64,000 nucleotides of DNA from Sutcliffiella horikoshii (GCF_019931755.1 NZ_CP082921.1:1-64000); one strand, 5' to 3'; positions 1-7,192 are shown, numbered from the stretch's first letter. Numbers and translations are program-made. Notes: a model not told the origin generated them from the sequence alone.

Positions 1-218
1 ATGAGTTAATTTTACCATAACTGAGTCCTCGTTTATTCCAAAAAATACACAAAATTCCAATGTATTTATATTTGATCGGAAATCCAAATTTGAAAATGAT
101 AGCAAGCAACCACATTTGTTGTTTTCTACAATATATTTATATGTTTTGAATGATTTATTGTTTTGTTGTTTTAGAGTGTCGAAATCCCTTGATATATAAG
201 GAATTATAAGTGCAAAAT

Positions 219-462
219 AACACTTATTTTGCGTAAACTATCACTTTTATTGCGTGTATTATCACTAATTTAGCTTTAAACAACACTGAAATTGCGTTAA
301 GTATCACAAATTTAACTTTTAACTATCACTTTTACTGCGCAAAATATCACTAATTTAGCGTTACCATCACTCTTATTGCGTTAATCTTAATAAAACTATC
401 ACTAATTTAGCGTTTGAATGTAAAAATACCATTCCTCATCTCAAACTATCACTAATTATGCG
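219..462. repeat. Iteron array of the plasmid replication origin
   Basis: About ten direct copies of a 16-19 base unit begin near 219, 237, 259, 281, 301, 321, 344, 363, 394 and 444. Two sub-types recur: ACTATCACTAATTTAGCG and ACTATCACTTTTATTGCG; some copies (281, 301) are degenerate. A perfect 9-base inverted repeat GCAAAATAA/TTATTTTGC (212-220, 224-232) overlaps the first copy. Arrays like this next to a Rep_3 gene are the usual binding sites for the initiator at theta-type origins. That this is oriV is inferred from its position and the gene that follows. Confidence 0.88.
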
Positions 463-552
463 TGACTTTAGCAGATTCTACCTATATTCCTTTACTGTAA
501 CCTAGAATTTTCTCAAGAGCGTTATAATATTTTTAGAAATTCCTTAATATGA

Positions 553-622
553 CGCAAAATAAGTGATAGTTATTACTTAAGGTCTCCAGCAAATTAGAGT
601 TAGCGCAAAATAAGTGATAGTT
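553..622. repeat. Two inverted iterons between array and rep
   Basis: Two copies of CGCAAAATAAGTGATAGTT (553-571 and 604-622) are the same unit as the iterons, in opposite orientation and closely matched to each other. They sit between the direct array and the rep promoter. Inverted iterons are known in related plasmids as sites for autorepression or handcuffing; that role here is inference. Confidence 0.8.
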
Positions 623-662
623 ACCACATATACGGGAATTATTGCTAAAATCTCTTTCTCTT

Positions 663-692
663 ACTATCACTTTTAGCTATACTAGTGATAGT
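663..692 (+). promoter_or_regulatory. Inverted half-iterons over the rep leader
   Basis: ACTATCAC (663-670) and GTGATAGT (685-692) form an 8-base inverted repeat built from the iteron core. It lies 5-20 bases ahead of the rep ribosome binding site GGAGGAGG (697-704). Rep dimers probably bind here to repress their own gene, as known for Rep_3 initiators. TAGCTATACT at 674-683 could supply part of a promoter, but I cannot define the -35 and -10 boxes with confidence. Confidence 0.6.
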
Positions 693-708
693 AATTGGAG
701 GAGGCATG

Positions 709-2001
709 ATGCAGTTGCAAAAAAATGAGGTACAATCTACTCCATATGAAATAGACATTAAGAATTGGGTAACAAAATCCAATCAGTTAATTGAAGCTAC
801 ATATAAGCTAACATTACAGGAACAAAGAATTTTACTTATCCTATCTAGTAAGGTCCAGCCTAATGATGAAGAACTTAAGGCATACAAGTTCAGGGTGCAA
901 GATTTTATGGACATAATCGGTATGAAGCCTGGTACTGGTTATTACTCGCATATTAAAGAAGTGGTGACAGCCCTACAAACGAAAACACTTACTATTAAGC
1001 AGGGTTCTAAAACAATGGTTGCTAACTGGCTTATCACTTCCATGTATGAAGATAATGAAGGCAGCGTAATACTAAAATTCAATCCTGATCTTAAACATCT
1101 CTTCTTAAATTTAAAAGAGAAGTTCACGTCCTATCAACTTGAGAACGTTATAAAGCTACACTCCCTATATTCGATTCGTATTTATGAGTTGTTAAAACAA
1201 TATACGAATATTGGTAAACGGCACTTTACCATTGAAGAGCTGAGAGAATATTTGGGTATTGAAACATCAAAATATAAACAATATGGCCACTTTAAAAGTA
1301 AGGTAATTAATGTTGCTCTCGAAGAGTTAAAGCTCAAAACTGACCTATCATTTACTTTTGAGGAACATAAAACCGGTAGAAAGGTAACATCCCTCACCTT
1401 CTATATTATTAATCATAAAAACACTCTAGTAAAAAAGATAGATCCTAAAAAAGTGCCTATTGAATATAGAGAGAGCGAACACTATAAAGGGTTACTGGAA
1501 CTAGGAATAGATGAAGAAAAAGTTAAATATCTAATAAATACATACAAAAAAGAGCAAATCCAAAGAAACATAGAGTATGTTCGAAGCAGGAAAACTCCAA
1601 TCGATAATGTGGGAGGATACTTATTTAATGCAATAAAAAAGGACTTTGCTTCATCTAATGTTAAGCAGGCCCCTACCCGCTCCTCTCGTTTCACAAGTGA
1701 TTATAACCAGGAGGAACAACTTGAATTACTGCAAGATGAAAAGCTTGATAAGTTACAATCTTATATGAAGCGTTATGCCGATACCAGCGCCTTTGAGGCA
1801 CATTGCTTAGAGGTAAAGAAGATAAAAGATAGACTATCACAAATGTCTAAAGAAAATCGAGACGTTGCATATGATAGCCTGGTAGAGATGATGAAAAGCG
1901 ATATAGAAATGCTGTCGAAAAGTGATAGAGGAATCAGGGAAACTCATGAGTTTAAAGATGACTATATAAAAGAGATTTATGAAAGCTTGCTGCAAGATTA
2001 A
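709..2001 (+). CDS. repB: Plasmid replication initiator, Rep_3 (RepB) family
   Basis: Initiator that binds the upstream iterons and opens the origin. The N-terminal half carries the family hallmark 'NQLIEATYKLTLQEQRILL', followed by the first winged-helix domain; a second winged-helix lies around residues 170-240. A charged C-terminal tail (about 300-430) is longer than in the small staphylococcal homologues, as is common for large Bacillus plasmids. GGAGGAGG at 697-704 supports ATG 709 (7 bases from the first GGAGG) or ATG 706; a GTG at 685 lies upstream of this site and inside the inverted half-iteron, so I do not favour it. Transcribed away from the iterons and followed by a terminator. 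Confidence 0.93.
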   Translation: MQLQKNEVQSTPYEIDIKNWVTKSNQLIEATYKLTLQEQRILLILSSKVQPNDEELKAYKFRVQDFMDIIGMKPGTGYYSHIKEVVTALQTKTLTIKQGSKTMVANWLITSMYEDNEGSVILKFNPDLKHLFLNLKEKFTSYQLENVIKLHSLYSIRIYELLKQYTNIGKRHFTIEELREYLGIETSKYKQYGHFKSKVINVALEELKLKTDLSFTFEEHKTGRKVTSLTFYIINHKNTLVKKIDPKKVPIEYRESEHYKGLLELGIDEEKVKYLINTYKKEQIQRNIEYVRSRKTPIDNVGGYLFNAIKKDFASSNVKQAPTRSSRFTSDYNQEEQLELLQDEKLDKLQSYMKRYADTSAFEAHCLEVKKIKDRLSQMSKENRDVAYDSLVEMMKSDIEMLSKSDRGIRETHEFKDDYIKEIYESLLQD

Positions 2002-2017
2002 TCTTAAAAATACCAAT

Positions 2018-2050
2018 AAAGCCCACACATTAAAAAGTGTTGGGCTTTTA
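2018..2050 (+). terminator. rep terminator
   Basis: AAAGCCCA (2018-2025) pairs with TGGGCTTT (2041-2048), extended by CAC/GTG around an A-rich loop. It starts 16 bases after the rep stop codon and is followed by a T-containing tract. Confidence 0.75.
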
Positions 2051-2211
2051 AAATATTTCTTCCATTTTACCCCTAACAACTTTGTTTACATATATAATAA
2101 AAATTGTAATAAAAAGGAGGTTAAGGTTGTGGATTCATGAAAAAAGATAACCTATGAGGTATTCATTCAAGTGGGAGTATATTTTAGAAAATCCTTTATA
2201 AGGAGAAAAAC

Positions 2212-3540
2212 ATGAAAGTTCATTTATCCAAATGGTTTGTAGCAATTTTTGCTTTATTTTTAATAACCGGATGTTCTTCAGCAAACATTAATTCTTCTAC
2301 AAGTAACGCCTCTGGCTCAGTAGAAGAGGTTAATGGTGATCAAGAAGAAGAAAAAACCGAAGTAAGTACTGATGCGGATGGAGAAAGTGAGTCAGGGGAA
2401 GAAAATTCTTCAATGGAGGAGGATGAAACCGAAGAAGAAACAACCACGGAAGCTAACCCAAGAGACGGACCATTAGAGCCATTAATTGTGCATTATATAG
2501 ATGTAGGTCAAGCAAACTCTGTTTTATTTGAGTACTCTAATGAAGGAGAACAATACTATATCTTGTACGATACGGGGGATTTTAACTCTAATAATGTAGT
2601 TAATTACCTAAATACACAAAATGTATCTCACTTAGATATCGTAATCGTTTCACACCCCCATGCTGACCACATAGGGCAACTCGATAAAATACTAGAAAAA
2701 TATGAAGTGTCAGAAGTTTGGATGTCAGGAGATACAGCTACTTCTCAAGTGTTCCAACGCGCGATAACAGCAATTGATAATTCAGGTGCAGACTATCATG
2801 AGCCACGTTCAGGTGAAGAGTATGATATTGGACCGCTAGAATTATTAGTAATTAATCCTACTAACATTAACGGTGATTTGAATAATGGTTCTGTTTCTAT
2901 GAAAGTAACTTATGGTGACATAAAGTTTATATTCACAGGAGATTCAGAAGCAAAGAGAGAAAGAGAAATGTTAAATCGCGGATTTGATTTGTCAGCTAAT
3001 ATACTCCAACTTGGTCATCATGGTTCTGAAACATCAACGGTTCAGGAGTTTTTGAAAGCGGTGAATCCAGAGGTTGGAATTTATAGTAGCGGAAGCGGAA
3101 ATCAGTACAACCACCCTTCTGAGAGTGTGATTTCAAGAGTATTGGACTATGGTACTGAAGTATATGGGACTGATGTGCATGGAACTATAGTGGTAGAAAC
3201 AGACGGTTCAGCTTATCAGATCAAAACAAATAAAGACGGTACAATCTTCCCTCCTTCTACTGGGAGCGGAAATACAACTGAAACGGAAGAACCTAAAGAG
3301 ACTTCTGTTGAAGAGCCCAAGGAAGAATCCCCTCCACTATCATCAGCAGGGTGTGTAGATATAAACCACGCTAGTATTGAAGAAGTACAAGAAATTATTC
3401 ATATCGGTCCAGCACGCGCAGAGGACCTCATAGAGCTTCGACCTTACAGCTCTATAGAAGATTTAACAAAGATTAAGGGTATTGGTCCAGCAAGGATTAA
3501 AGACATGCAGGAACAAGGATTAGCTTGCGTAGGAGAGTGA
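2212..3540 (+). CDS. Secreted MBL-fold lipoprotein with ComEA-like HhH tail
   Basis: Lipoprotein: signal peptide with lipobox LITGC (Cys about 21), then a Ser/Glu-rich linker (about 24-85). Residues 90-330 are a ComEC/Rec2-type metallo-beta-lactamase domain, with the metal motif HPHADH (about 148-153) and GHHGSETS (about 268). After a second acidic linker, residues about 380-442 form tandem helix-hairpin-helix motifs ('INHASIEEVQEIIHIGPARA'), as in ComEA. The order resembles a soluble ComEC nuclease domain fused to a ComEA DNA-binding domain, so an extracellular nuclease or DNA-handling role is likely; substrate unknown. The start has the strong site AAGGAGAAA. The stop overlaps the region used to start the DUF3006 gene, so the two are coupled. 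Confidence 0.88.
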   Translation: MKVHLSKWFVAIFALFLITGCSSANINSSTSNASGSVEEVNGDQEEEKTEVSTDADGESESGEENSSMEEDETEEETTTEANPRDGPLEPLIVHYIDVGQANSVLFEYSNEGEQYYILYDTGDFNSNNVVNYLNTQNVSHLDIVIVSHPHADHIGQLDKILEKYEVSEVWMSGDTATSQVFQRAITAIDNSGADYHEPRSGEEYDIGPLELLVINPTNINGDLNNGSVSMKVTYGDIKFIFTGDSEAKREREMLNRGFDLSANILQLGHHGSETSTVQEFLKAVNPEVGIYSSGSGNQYNHPSESVISRVLDYGTEVYGTDVHGTIVVETDGSAYQIKTNKDGTIFPPSTGSGNTTETEEPKETSVEEPKEESPPLSSAGCVDINHASIEEVQEIIHIGPARAEDLIELRPYSSIEDLTKIKGIGPARIKDMQEQGLACVGE

Positions 3541-3545
3541 TAGAA

Positions 3546-3812
3546 TTGTTAGGTTACATAGACAGAATAGAGGATAATAAACATGCAGTAATAATTGTAG
3601 AGACAGAGAGCAAGCAGTTTGTAGTTGATGCTGACACGCTTCCTACAGGTGTAACTGAAGGGAAATGGATTGATTTTAAACTGAATCAATACGGCGAGGT
3701 TAGCGAGATAACATTAAATAAAAGTAAACAGAATAAGATGACAACTGAAGTAAATAATGTCATGAATCAACTTCGTAGTAAGAAAAAAGAGAGTAAGTTC
3801 AAAAGAAAGTGA
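3546..3812 (+). CDS. DUF3006 family protein
   Basis: Small protein beginning LGYIDRIEDNKHAVIIVE, with beta-rich sequence and a Lys-rich C-terminus; this matches DUF3006, a family typically encoded directly after MBL-fold ComEC-like proteins, as here. Start chosen as TTG 3546 because AGGAG (3531-3535) lies 10 bases upstream; TTG 3525 is in frame but has no site. The ribosome binding site is inside the last codons of the preceding lipoprotein gene, indicating translational coupling. Function unknown; a regulatory or partner subunit for the MBL protein is an inference. Confidence 0.8.
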   Translation: MLGYIDRIEDNKHAVIIVETESKQFVVDADTLPTGVTEGKWIDFKLNQYGEVSEITLNKSKQNKMTTEVNNVMNQLRSKKKESKFKRK

Positions 3813-3834
3813 GGGATCCCCTTACTTTCTTTTT
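3803..3834. terminator. Bidirectional terminator between convergent genes
   Basis: AAGAAAGTGAGGG and CCCTTACTTTCTT flank a 3-base loop, with T-runs on both strands. It ends the rightward lipoprotein/DUF3006 operon and the leftward gene that stops at 3835, and overlaps the DUF3006 stop codon. Confidence 0.85.
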
Positions 3835-4026
3835 TTATAAAGTTATTCTAATTACCCCGTCTTCTCCACTCTTATACTTGGGTATATTCTTCTTTCTCGC
3901 TTCTCTCTGGATTAAACATTTTACCCACCCTGAAAAATTATCTTGTTGTTGAGCGAATCGGTAGCTGCTCTTTTCTTCTGGAATATCTAAGTTGAATTTA
4001 ATAGTTTTCACCTTTGAATTGGCCAT
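3835..4026 (-). CDS. Small conserved plasmid protein, possible RHH-like
   Basis: 63 residues, beginning MANSKVKTIKFNLDIPEEKS and containing 'QQQDNFSGWVKCLIQREARK'. A short basic beta-strand followed by two helices is the general layout of ribbon-helix-helix DNA-binding proteins, but I do not see a diagnostic motif, so that remains a guess. Strong ribosome binding site TAAGGAGGT. Last gene of the leftward cluster that starts further right. Confidence 0.65.
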   Translation of the reverse strand: MANSKVKTIKFNLDIPEEKSSYRFAQQQDNFSGWVKCLIQREARKKNIPKYKSGEDGVIRITL

Positions 4027-4086
4027 GAGAAAAACCTCCTTACATACTTAGAAACATTGTATGCAAGAAGGTTAAAGAACATGTTA

Positions 4087-4278
4087 TTAGGCTTGTTGTT
4101 TTACTCTATAACGTCTATGGTTTACTACTGTATAATTCGTCTCATAATCAAGGGTCCTAGCATCCTCTTTGGAAATTTCTACAATAACAGAATTGGGATT
4201 TATAATAGATACTCTTCCATTGAATTCTTGGTCCCCTCTAGAAAATGTAACGAGCTCTCCAAGTTTTGCTTTACGCAT
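4087..4278 (-). CDS. DUF2187 (YkvS-like) family protein
   Basis: 63 residues, MRKAKLGELVTFSRGDQEF..., a KOW/SH3-like beta barrel pattern (GELVTF...FNGRVSIINPNSVIVEI) typical of DUF2187 proteins of Bacillus. Ribosome binding site GGGGAGAGG. Its ATG overlaps the end of the Spo0E-like gene by 8 bases, so the two are translationally coupled. Function of the family is unknown; nucleic-acid binding is plausible from the fold. Confidence 0.8.
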   Translation of the reverse strand: MRKAKLGELVTFSRGDQEFNGRVSIINPNSVIVEISKEDARTLDYETNYTVVNHRRYRVKQQA

Positions 4279-4435
4279 AAATTTCCTCTCCCCTTTGAAT
4301 ACTTTTTTCTTTCTGTATTAGGAGAATTAATTCATCCAATTCTTTAGATACCTTTAGTGTATTAGCATTTTGCATACCATATTTCTTGGCTGTATTCAGT
4401 AATTCTAGCCTTTTATCTTCTAGTTTAGAAAACAT
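4271..4435 (-). CDS. Spo0E-like aspartyl-phosphate phosphatase (54 aa)
   Basis: A 54-residue gene, MFSKLEDKRLELLNTAKKYG..., with ribosome binding site GAGGTGAT. It carries the Spo0E family signature SKELDELI (residues 30-37; consensus SxELDxLI) between two predicted helices. Such proteins dephosphorylate Spo0A~P and delay sporulation. The size and helical hairpin match the short Spo0E/YnzD type. It overlaps the DUF2187 gene by 8 bases and is preceded by a terminator-like hairpin ending 30 bases upstream. A plasmid copy could let the element influence the host sporulation decision (inference). Confidence 0.82.
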   Translation of the reverse strand: MFSKLEDKRLELLNTAKKYGMQNANTLKVSKELDELILLIQKEKSIQRGEEIYA

Positions 4436-4465
4436 TATACATCACCTCTATTATTATATTTTCAC

Positions 4466-4514
4466 GAAAAAAAACCCAAAAATAAAGGCTGTAAAAGCCA
4501 ATATCAGTGGGTTT
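4466..4514 (-). terminator. Terminator/attenuator ahead of spo0E-like gene
   Basis: On the - strand AAACCCAC pairs with TTGGGTTT across an inner hairpin GGCT...AGCC, followed by T8. It lies 40 bases after the TGT-like gene and about 30 bases before the Spo0E-like start. It can end the first transcript or attenuate the second. A sigma-A-like promoter (TTTACA, 16 bases, TATAAT, reading leftward) lies just upstream near 4540-4565, so attenuation is possible. Confidence 0.7.
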
Positions 4515-4555
4515 CTCCCATACGCATTATTGTTACCTTTATTATACAATATATG

Positions 4556-5722
4556 TTAGATTTGTAAAAGCCTTAATTGCTTTTCTTGAAATTTTTCTAG
4601 TTTCAATAAACTTGAAAGGTTTTGAGCAATTATTGAAATCGTGCTCATTTCTGAAGGAGCATTTACTCTTTCGCCGGTCTCAACATTATAAATTTTCCTT
4701 TGTTTCTCAGATTTCCTAGCATTAAGGTAGGCAGTCGTATCCACTGAGAAAGGCATCATGTTCCATAACCATCTATTTGCTAGGCCCAGGCAGTGAAAAT
4801 TAACTGTTGGAAAAGAACCTAGCACCTGGCTTAATACCCTTTCAGCAACTTTTTTATCTTTAAGCATTAGTGGGATTAATCCCCCAATACAAATTACTTC
4901 ATGCTCCTCATCAACTAGTGTTTCAATATTTTCTAAGGAGTCATTTATTTGCCAAACTGGCCAGATTGTAGCGCTTGGACATAACTCATTTAGCCTTTTG
5001 AAATTCCTCTGTGTTTGGACTGGATCTCCTATAACATCTAAGTTAATAAATGCTTTTATTCGATTATCTTGGTACTCTTTATTAATAAAAGAAGCGTATT
5101 CTTCCAATGATATCATTTCTACATCATCATGTTGAAATAGTGAAAGCTGATTATCTTTTTCCATTCTTGTAATCATTTTTTGTTTAGCTCTATAAACCGA
5201 GAAAGCTCCACTATCAATAATTACATGAAAATTTTCGTCTAAAATCTTTTTCCAATGTTTATTGCCCCTAATATGAAAATAATTGAGTAGTAAATGCTTA
5301 CCGCCCAATTTTTTGTATAATTCCCTTATATTAGGGTCTTTTTCCAAGCCGGAAGCAAAGAGCCTCGTACCTAATAGGCTTAAACGGATTTCTTTGGACT
5401 CTAACTCTCTTAACATCACTTTACCTTTAAAAATTTCTATCAAAATGCCTAAAAGAGATGATGTAAAATTGCTGTATTTCTCTAAGCTTCTTCTTGTAAT
5501 TGTTTTACAGTCTATGAAATAGTTAATTGCCTTTCTTATCGCCTTTCTAGATATAGTAAAAGGCGTATTTCCTATTTCTGTACATACAGAGTATTTGTCG
5601 TCTCTCACAGCTATTATATAATTCGTTTTTCCTTTAGCTGTAAAAATTATGTTTTGTTTGTTTACTCGTCTTAAAAAGATTCTTTCAATCTGTCGTGCTT
5701 TTTGTTCAAACACTGTTTTCAC
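4556..5722 (-). CDS. TGT/DpdA-like transglycosylase superfamily protein
   Basis: 388 residues. The C-terminal two thirds show the pattern of the queuine tRNA-ribosyltransferase fold: IIDSGAFS (about 168-175, compare DSGGFQ of TGT), INLDVIGDP (about 224-232), PVWQ, ICIGG, HCLG (about 308) and PFSVDTTAYLNARK (about 323-336). The N-terminal ~150 residues are not recognisable. DpdA members of this superfamily put 7-deazaguanines into DNA in phages and genomic islands. Whether this one acts on tRNA or DNA, or has lost catalysis, cannot be told from sequence. The internal peptide NQLSLF (about 198) matches the sliding-clamp motif. Start ATG has GAGGTG, and a hairpin lies directly upstream. Confidence 0.6.
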   Translation of the reverse strand: MKTVFEQKARQIERIFLRRVNKQNIIFTAKGKTNYIIAVRDDKYSVCTEIGNTPFTISRKAIRKAINYFIDCKTITRRSLEKYSNFTSSLLGILIEIFKGKVMLRELESKEIRLSLLGTRLFASGLEKDPNIRELYKKLGGKHLLLNYFHIRGNKHWKKILDENFHVIIDSGAFSVYRAKQKMITRMEKDNQLSLFQHDDVEMISLEEYASFINKEYQDNRIKAFINLDVIGDPVQTQRNFKRLNELCPSATIWPVWQINDSLENIETLVDEEHEVICIGGLIPLMLKDKKVAERVLSQVLGSFPTVNFHCLGLANRWLWNMMPFSVDTTAYLNARKSEKQRKIYNVETGERVNAPSEMSTISIIAQNLSSLLKLEKFQEKQLRLLQI

Positions 5723-5739
5723 CTCTCTTTAAAATTGAA

Positions 5740-5769
5740 AAAGCAGGGCTAAAAAATAGCCGCTGCTTT
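5740..5769 (-). terminator. Attenuator-like hairpin before the TGT-like gene
   Basis: On the - strand AAAGCAG/CTGCTTT encloses GGCTA/TAGCC with one bulged base, and ends in T5. It sits between two leftward genes, 7 bases after the upstream stop and 17 bases before the next start codon, in the position of an attenuator. Confidence 0.7.
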
Positions 5770-5775
5770 AATGCT

Positions 5776-5991
5776 TTAATTAACACTCTCTATAAGTCTA
5801 CGTTTTTCTTCCATTAACTCTTCCACTAAAGCAACATCTACCTCATAGGTTGCTCTGTTAATTGCTCGATTTAAATACTTGAGCTGAGGACGGATTGCTA
5901 GATATTTATTAGAACGAGCTAGCTTAAATGTACTCTTACTTAAATCATAGGAAAAACCTAGTAACACTATAGCTAGTTTTGATAGTTTCAA
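5776..5991 (-). CDS. Small hypothetical protein
   Basis: About 71 residues from TTG 5991 (site AAAGGGTG, 8 bases); GTG 6000 overlaps the site. The N-terminus is hydrophobic (LAIVLLGFSYDL) and could be one membrane helix; the rest is Arg/Lys/Glu-rich and helical, with 'YEVDVALVEELMEEKRRLIE'. No family recognised. A terminator-like hairpin lies just upstream and another just downstream, so it is an individually attenuated unit. Confidence 0.55.
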   Translation of the reverse strand: MKLSKLAIVLLGFSYDLSKSTFKLARSNKYLAIRPQLKYLNRAINRATYEVDVALVEELMEEKRRLIESVN

Positions 5992-6020
5992 TAAAATCAC
6001 CCTTTCTTTAATTCTCTCTT

Positions 6021-6050
6021 AAAAAAGCAGGTTACTTATGAACTCCGCTT
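6021..6050 (-). terminator. Attenuator-like hairpin
   Basis: On the - strand AAGC-GGAGTT/AACCTGCTT with one mismatch and one bulge around a 7-base loop, followed by T7. It lies 30 bases upstream of the 5991 start. Confidence 0.55.
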
Positions 6051-6077
6051 AAATTAGTAAGTTCTAATGTTCGCAAC

Positions 6078-6398
6078 TTAATCCTTCTTTCCAGTTGCAG
6101 CCCTATTCGGAAACAAAGTAATGGTCGATTTTGTTTGTTCAAGGATAATTTCTGTCCAATCATCTATTAACCATCCTTTTTTCTCGAATAGTTCTAATGT
6201 TTTTAATGGTAAATCACCATAATTATCGCTATGAAATGAAAAGCTAATTTCACCTTCCTCATCTTCCTCTTGAAGCTGAACCCAATTGCCCGTCTTATCA
6301 CTAAAAACTTCTTCTAATGCTTCACGAACTTTTACTAGTGATCCTACTAGGAAAAAATCTGCCGCTCTACAATCTAACTCATATAATCTCTTTTCCAT
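6078..6398 (-). CDS. Hypothetical acidic protein
   Basis: 106 residues, MEKRLYELDCRAADFFLVGS..., with an acidic centre (QLQEEDEEGEI) and 'GWLIDDWTEIILEQTKSTITLFP'. No family recognised. Ribosome binding site AGGAG 10 bases upstream. The start lies inside the end of the next gene upstream (20-base overlap), so the two are translationally coupled. Probably a soluble alpha/beta protein. Confidence 0.65.
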   Translation of the reverse strand: MEKRLYELDCRAADFFLVGSLVKVREALEEVFSDKTGNWVQLQEEDEEGEISFSFHSDNYGDLPLKTLELFEKKGWLIDDWTEIILEQTKSTITLFPNRAATGKKD

Positions 6399-6792
6399 CT
6401 TTACAACACTCCTCTTTATGTTTAGTAAGCTTTTTCGAATTTCTCAAATGTTTGAAAGATATGATGTGATCAATATGCGACCTGTTAGTACTCTTAAGAG
6501 GTAGATCACTCATAATAGCTTTCATTTCATCTATGGATTGCTTTTCCCACTCTTCCAAATATGAAAGGACTTTCTCCTTTTTACACCAGGAAACAGTTAA
6601 ACTTTCAAATTTGTAGTAGCATTTAGTGCCTTCATCTTTCTTGTAGAAAGCATATTCTTGAATGGCATTTTCTGAGGTGGATACATTCAAAATAAAAAGG
6701 GATCCATGTTCAAAATACTGGTGGGGAATCTGAGTATTGCTGACTAATACATTCGCTAGTTCCTCCGCTTGGTTTTTCACTTTTAATAACAT
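6379..6792 (-). CDS. Hypothetical protein, first gene of its operon
   Basis: 137 residues, MLLKVKNQAEELANVLVSNT..., Lys-rich, ending 'HKEECCKDGKEII'. Not recognised. Site AGGAGAG 7 bases before ATG. First gene of a two-gene unit preceded by a long structured leader with two terminator hairpins (6825-6865 and 6905-6957). This suggests expression is held off unless antitermination occurs. Confidence 0.65.
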   Translation of the reverse strand: MLLKVKNQAEELANVLVSNTQIPHQYFEHGSLFILNVSTSENAIQEYAFYKKDEGTKCYYKFESLTVSWCKKEKVLSYLEEWEKQSIDEMKAIMSDLPLKSTNRSHIDHIISFKHLRNSKKLTKHKEECCKDGKEII

Positions 6793-6824
6793 TTGACCAC
6801 TCTCCTAAAAGGTTTTATATATAT

Positions 6825-6865
6825 AAAAAAGACGAAGTAAATTATAGTAATTTAAGTCGCCTTTG
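6825..6865 (-). terminator. Second terminator in the leader of 6792
   Basis: On the - strand GCGAC-TTAAATTA / TAATTTA-CTTCGTC forms a long hairpin followed by T6ATATA, 33-70 bases before the start codon. It is downstream of the first leader terminator. The SNF2-gene leader has the same two-terminator arrangement. Confidence 0.6.
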
Positions 6866-6904
6866 ATAACGCCTAGCGTTTATTAATATACAATTCTCGA
6901 AACG

Positions 6905-7037
6905 CAAAAAAAGCCCATGAGTAACAAGAACGGTTTTCCGTCTTGACCCATAGGCCCCAATAGTATAGTTAAGTATGCAGCTGACTGTTTTAGTCGCTAA
7001 ATAAAAAATGAAGATATTGTATAAGTTTATTATAGCA
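6905..7037 (-). ncRNA. Structured leader, class I copy 1
   Basis: Reading leftward: extended -10 TGCTATAAT (7029-7037), a T-rich stretch, hairpin motif AGC-GACT-AAAAC-AGTC-AGCTGC (6977-6998), about 40 bases of linker, then terminator GCCTATGGGTCAAGACGG ... CCGTTCTTG ... CATGGGC (6913-6957) with T7GCGTTT. Four other loci in the window have the same order of parts. Read as a 5' leader with a terminator, or as a small RNA; the ligand or partner is unknown. Confidence 0.65.
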
Positions 7038-7091
7038 AAAGTGTTCTGACCTTTTCCATAAAAAATAAAATGGATTCTTTGGCATGATTTT

Positions 7092-7136
7092 AAAAAAAGA
7101 GTAATTCTATGGGGTTTTCCCGGCGAATTACTCTTT
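7092..7136 (-). terminator. Terminator of the PAPS-reductase-like operon
   Basis: AAAGAGTAATTC (7096-7107) and GAATTACTCTTT (7125-7136) form a perfect 12-base stem with a T-run on the - strand, 60 bases after the stop of the Cys-rich gene. Confidence 0.85.
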
Positions 7137-7192
7137 TAACTATTTTATACTCTTCATTAATAGGATTGCTCCCGTTCAATTGACTCTATTAT

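Noticed and set aside
219..462. Possible CRISPR array
   Set aside because: Units are adjacent or nearly so, 16-19 bases, with no spacer-size unique sequence and no cas genes; they are iterons.
685..708. GTG 685 as start of rep
   Set aside because: It lies inside the inverted half-iteron and upstream of the strong GGAGGAGG site that serves ATG 706/709.
4057..4347. Rightward 96-codon frame
   Set aside because: Antisense to the DUF2187 and Spo0E-like genes, which have ribosome sites and family signatures; no site of its own.
6905..7037. Known riboswitch (preQ1, T-box, purine) in the class I leaders
   Set aside because: No preQ1 pseudoknot pattern, no T-box UGGNACC or specifier-like loop, no purine-type junction; downstream genes are not metabolic.
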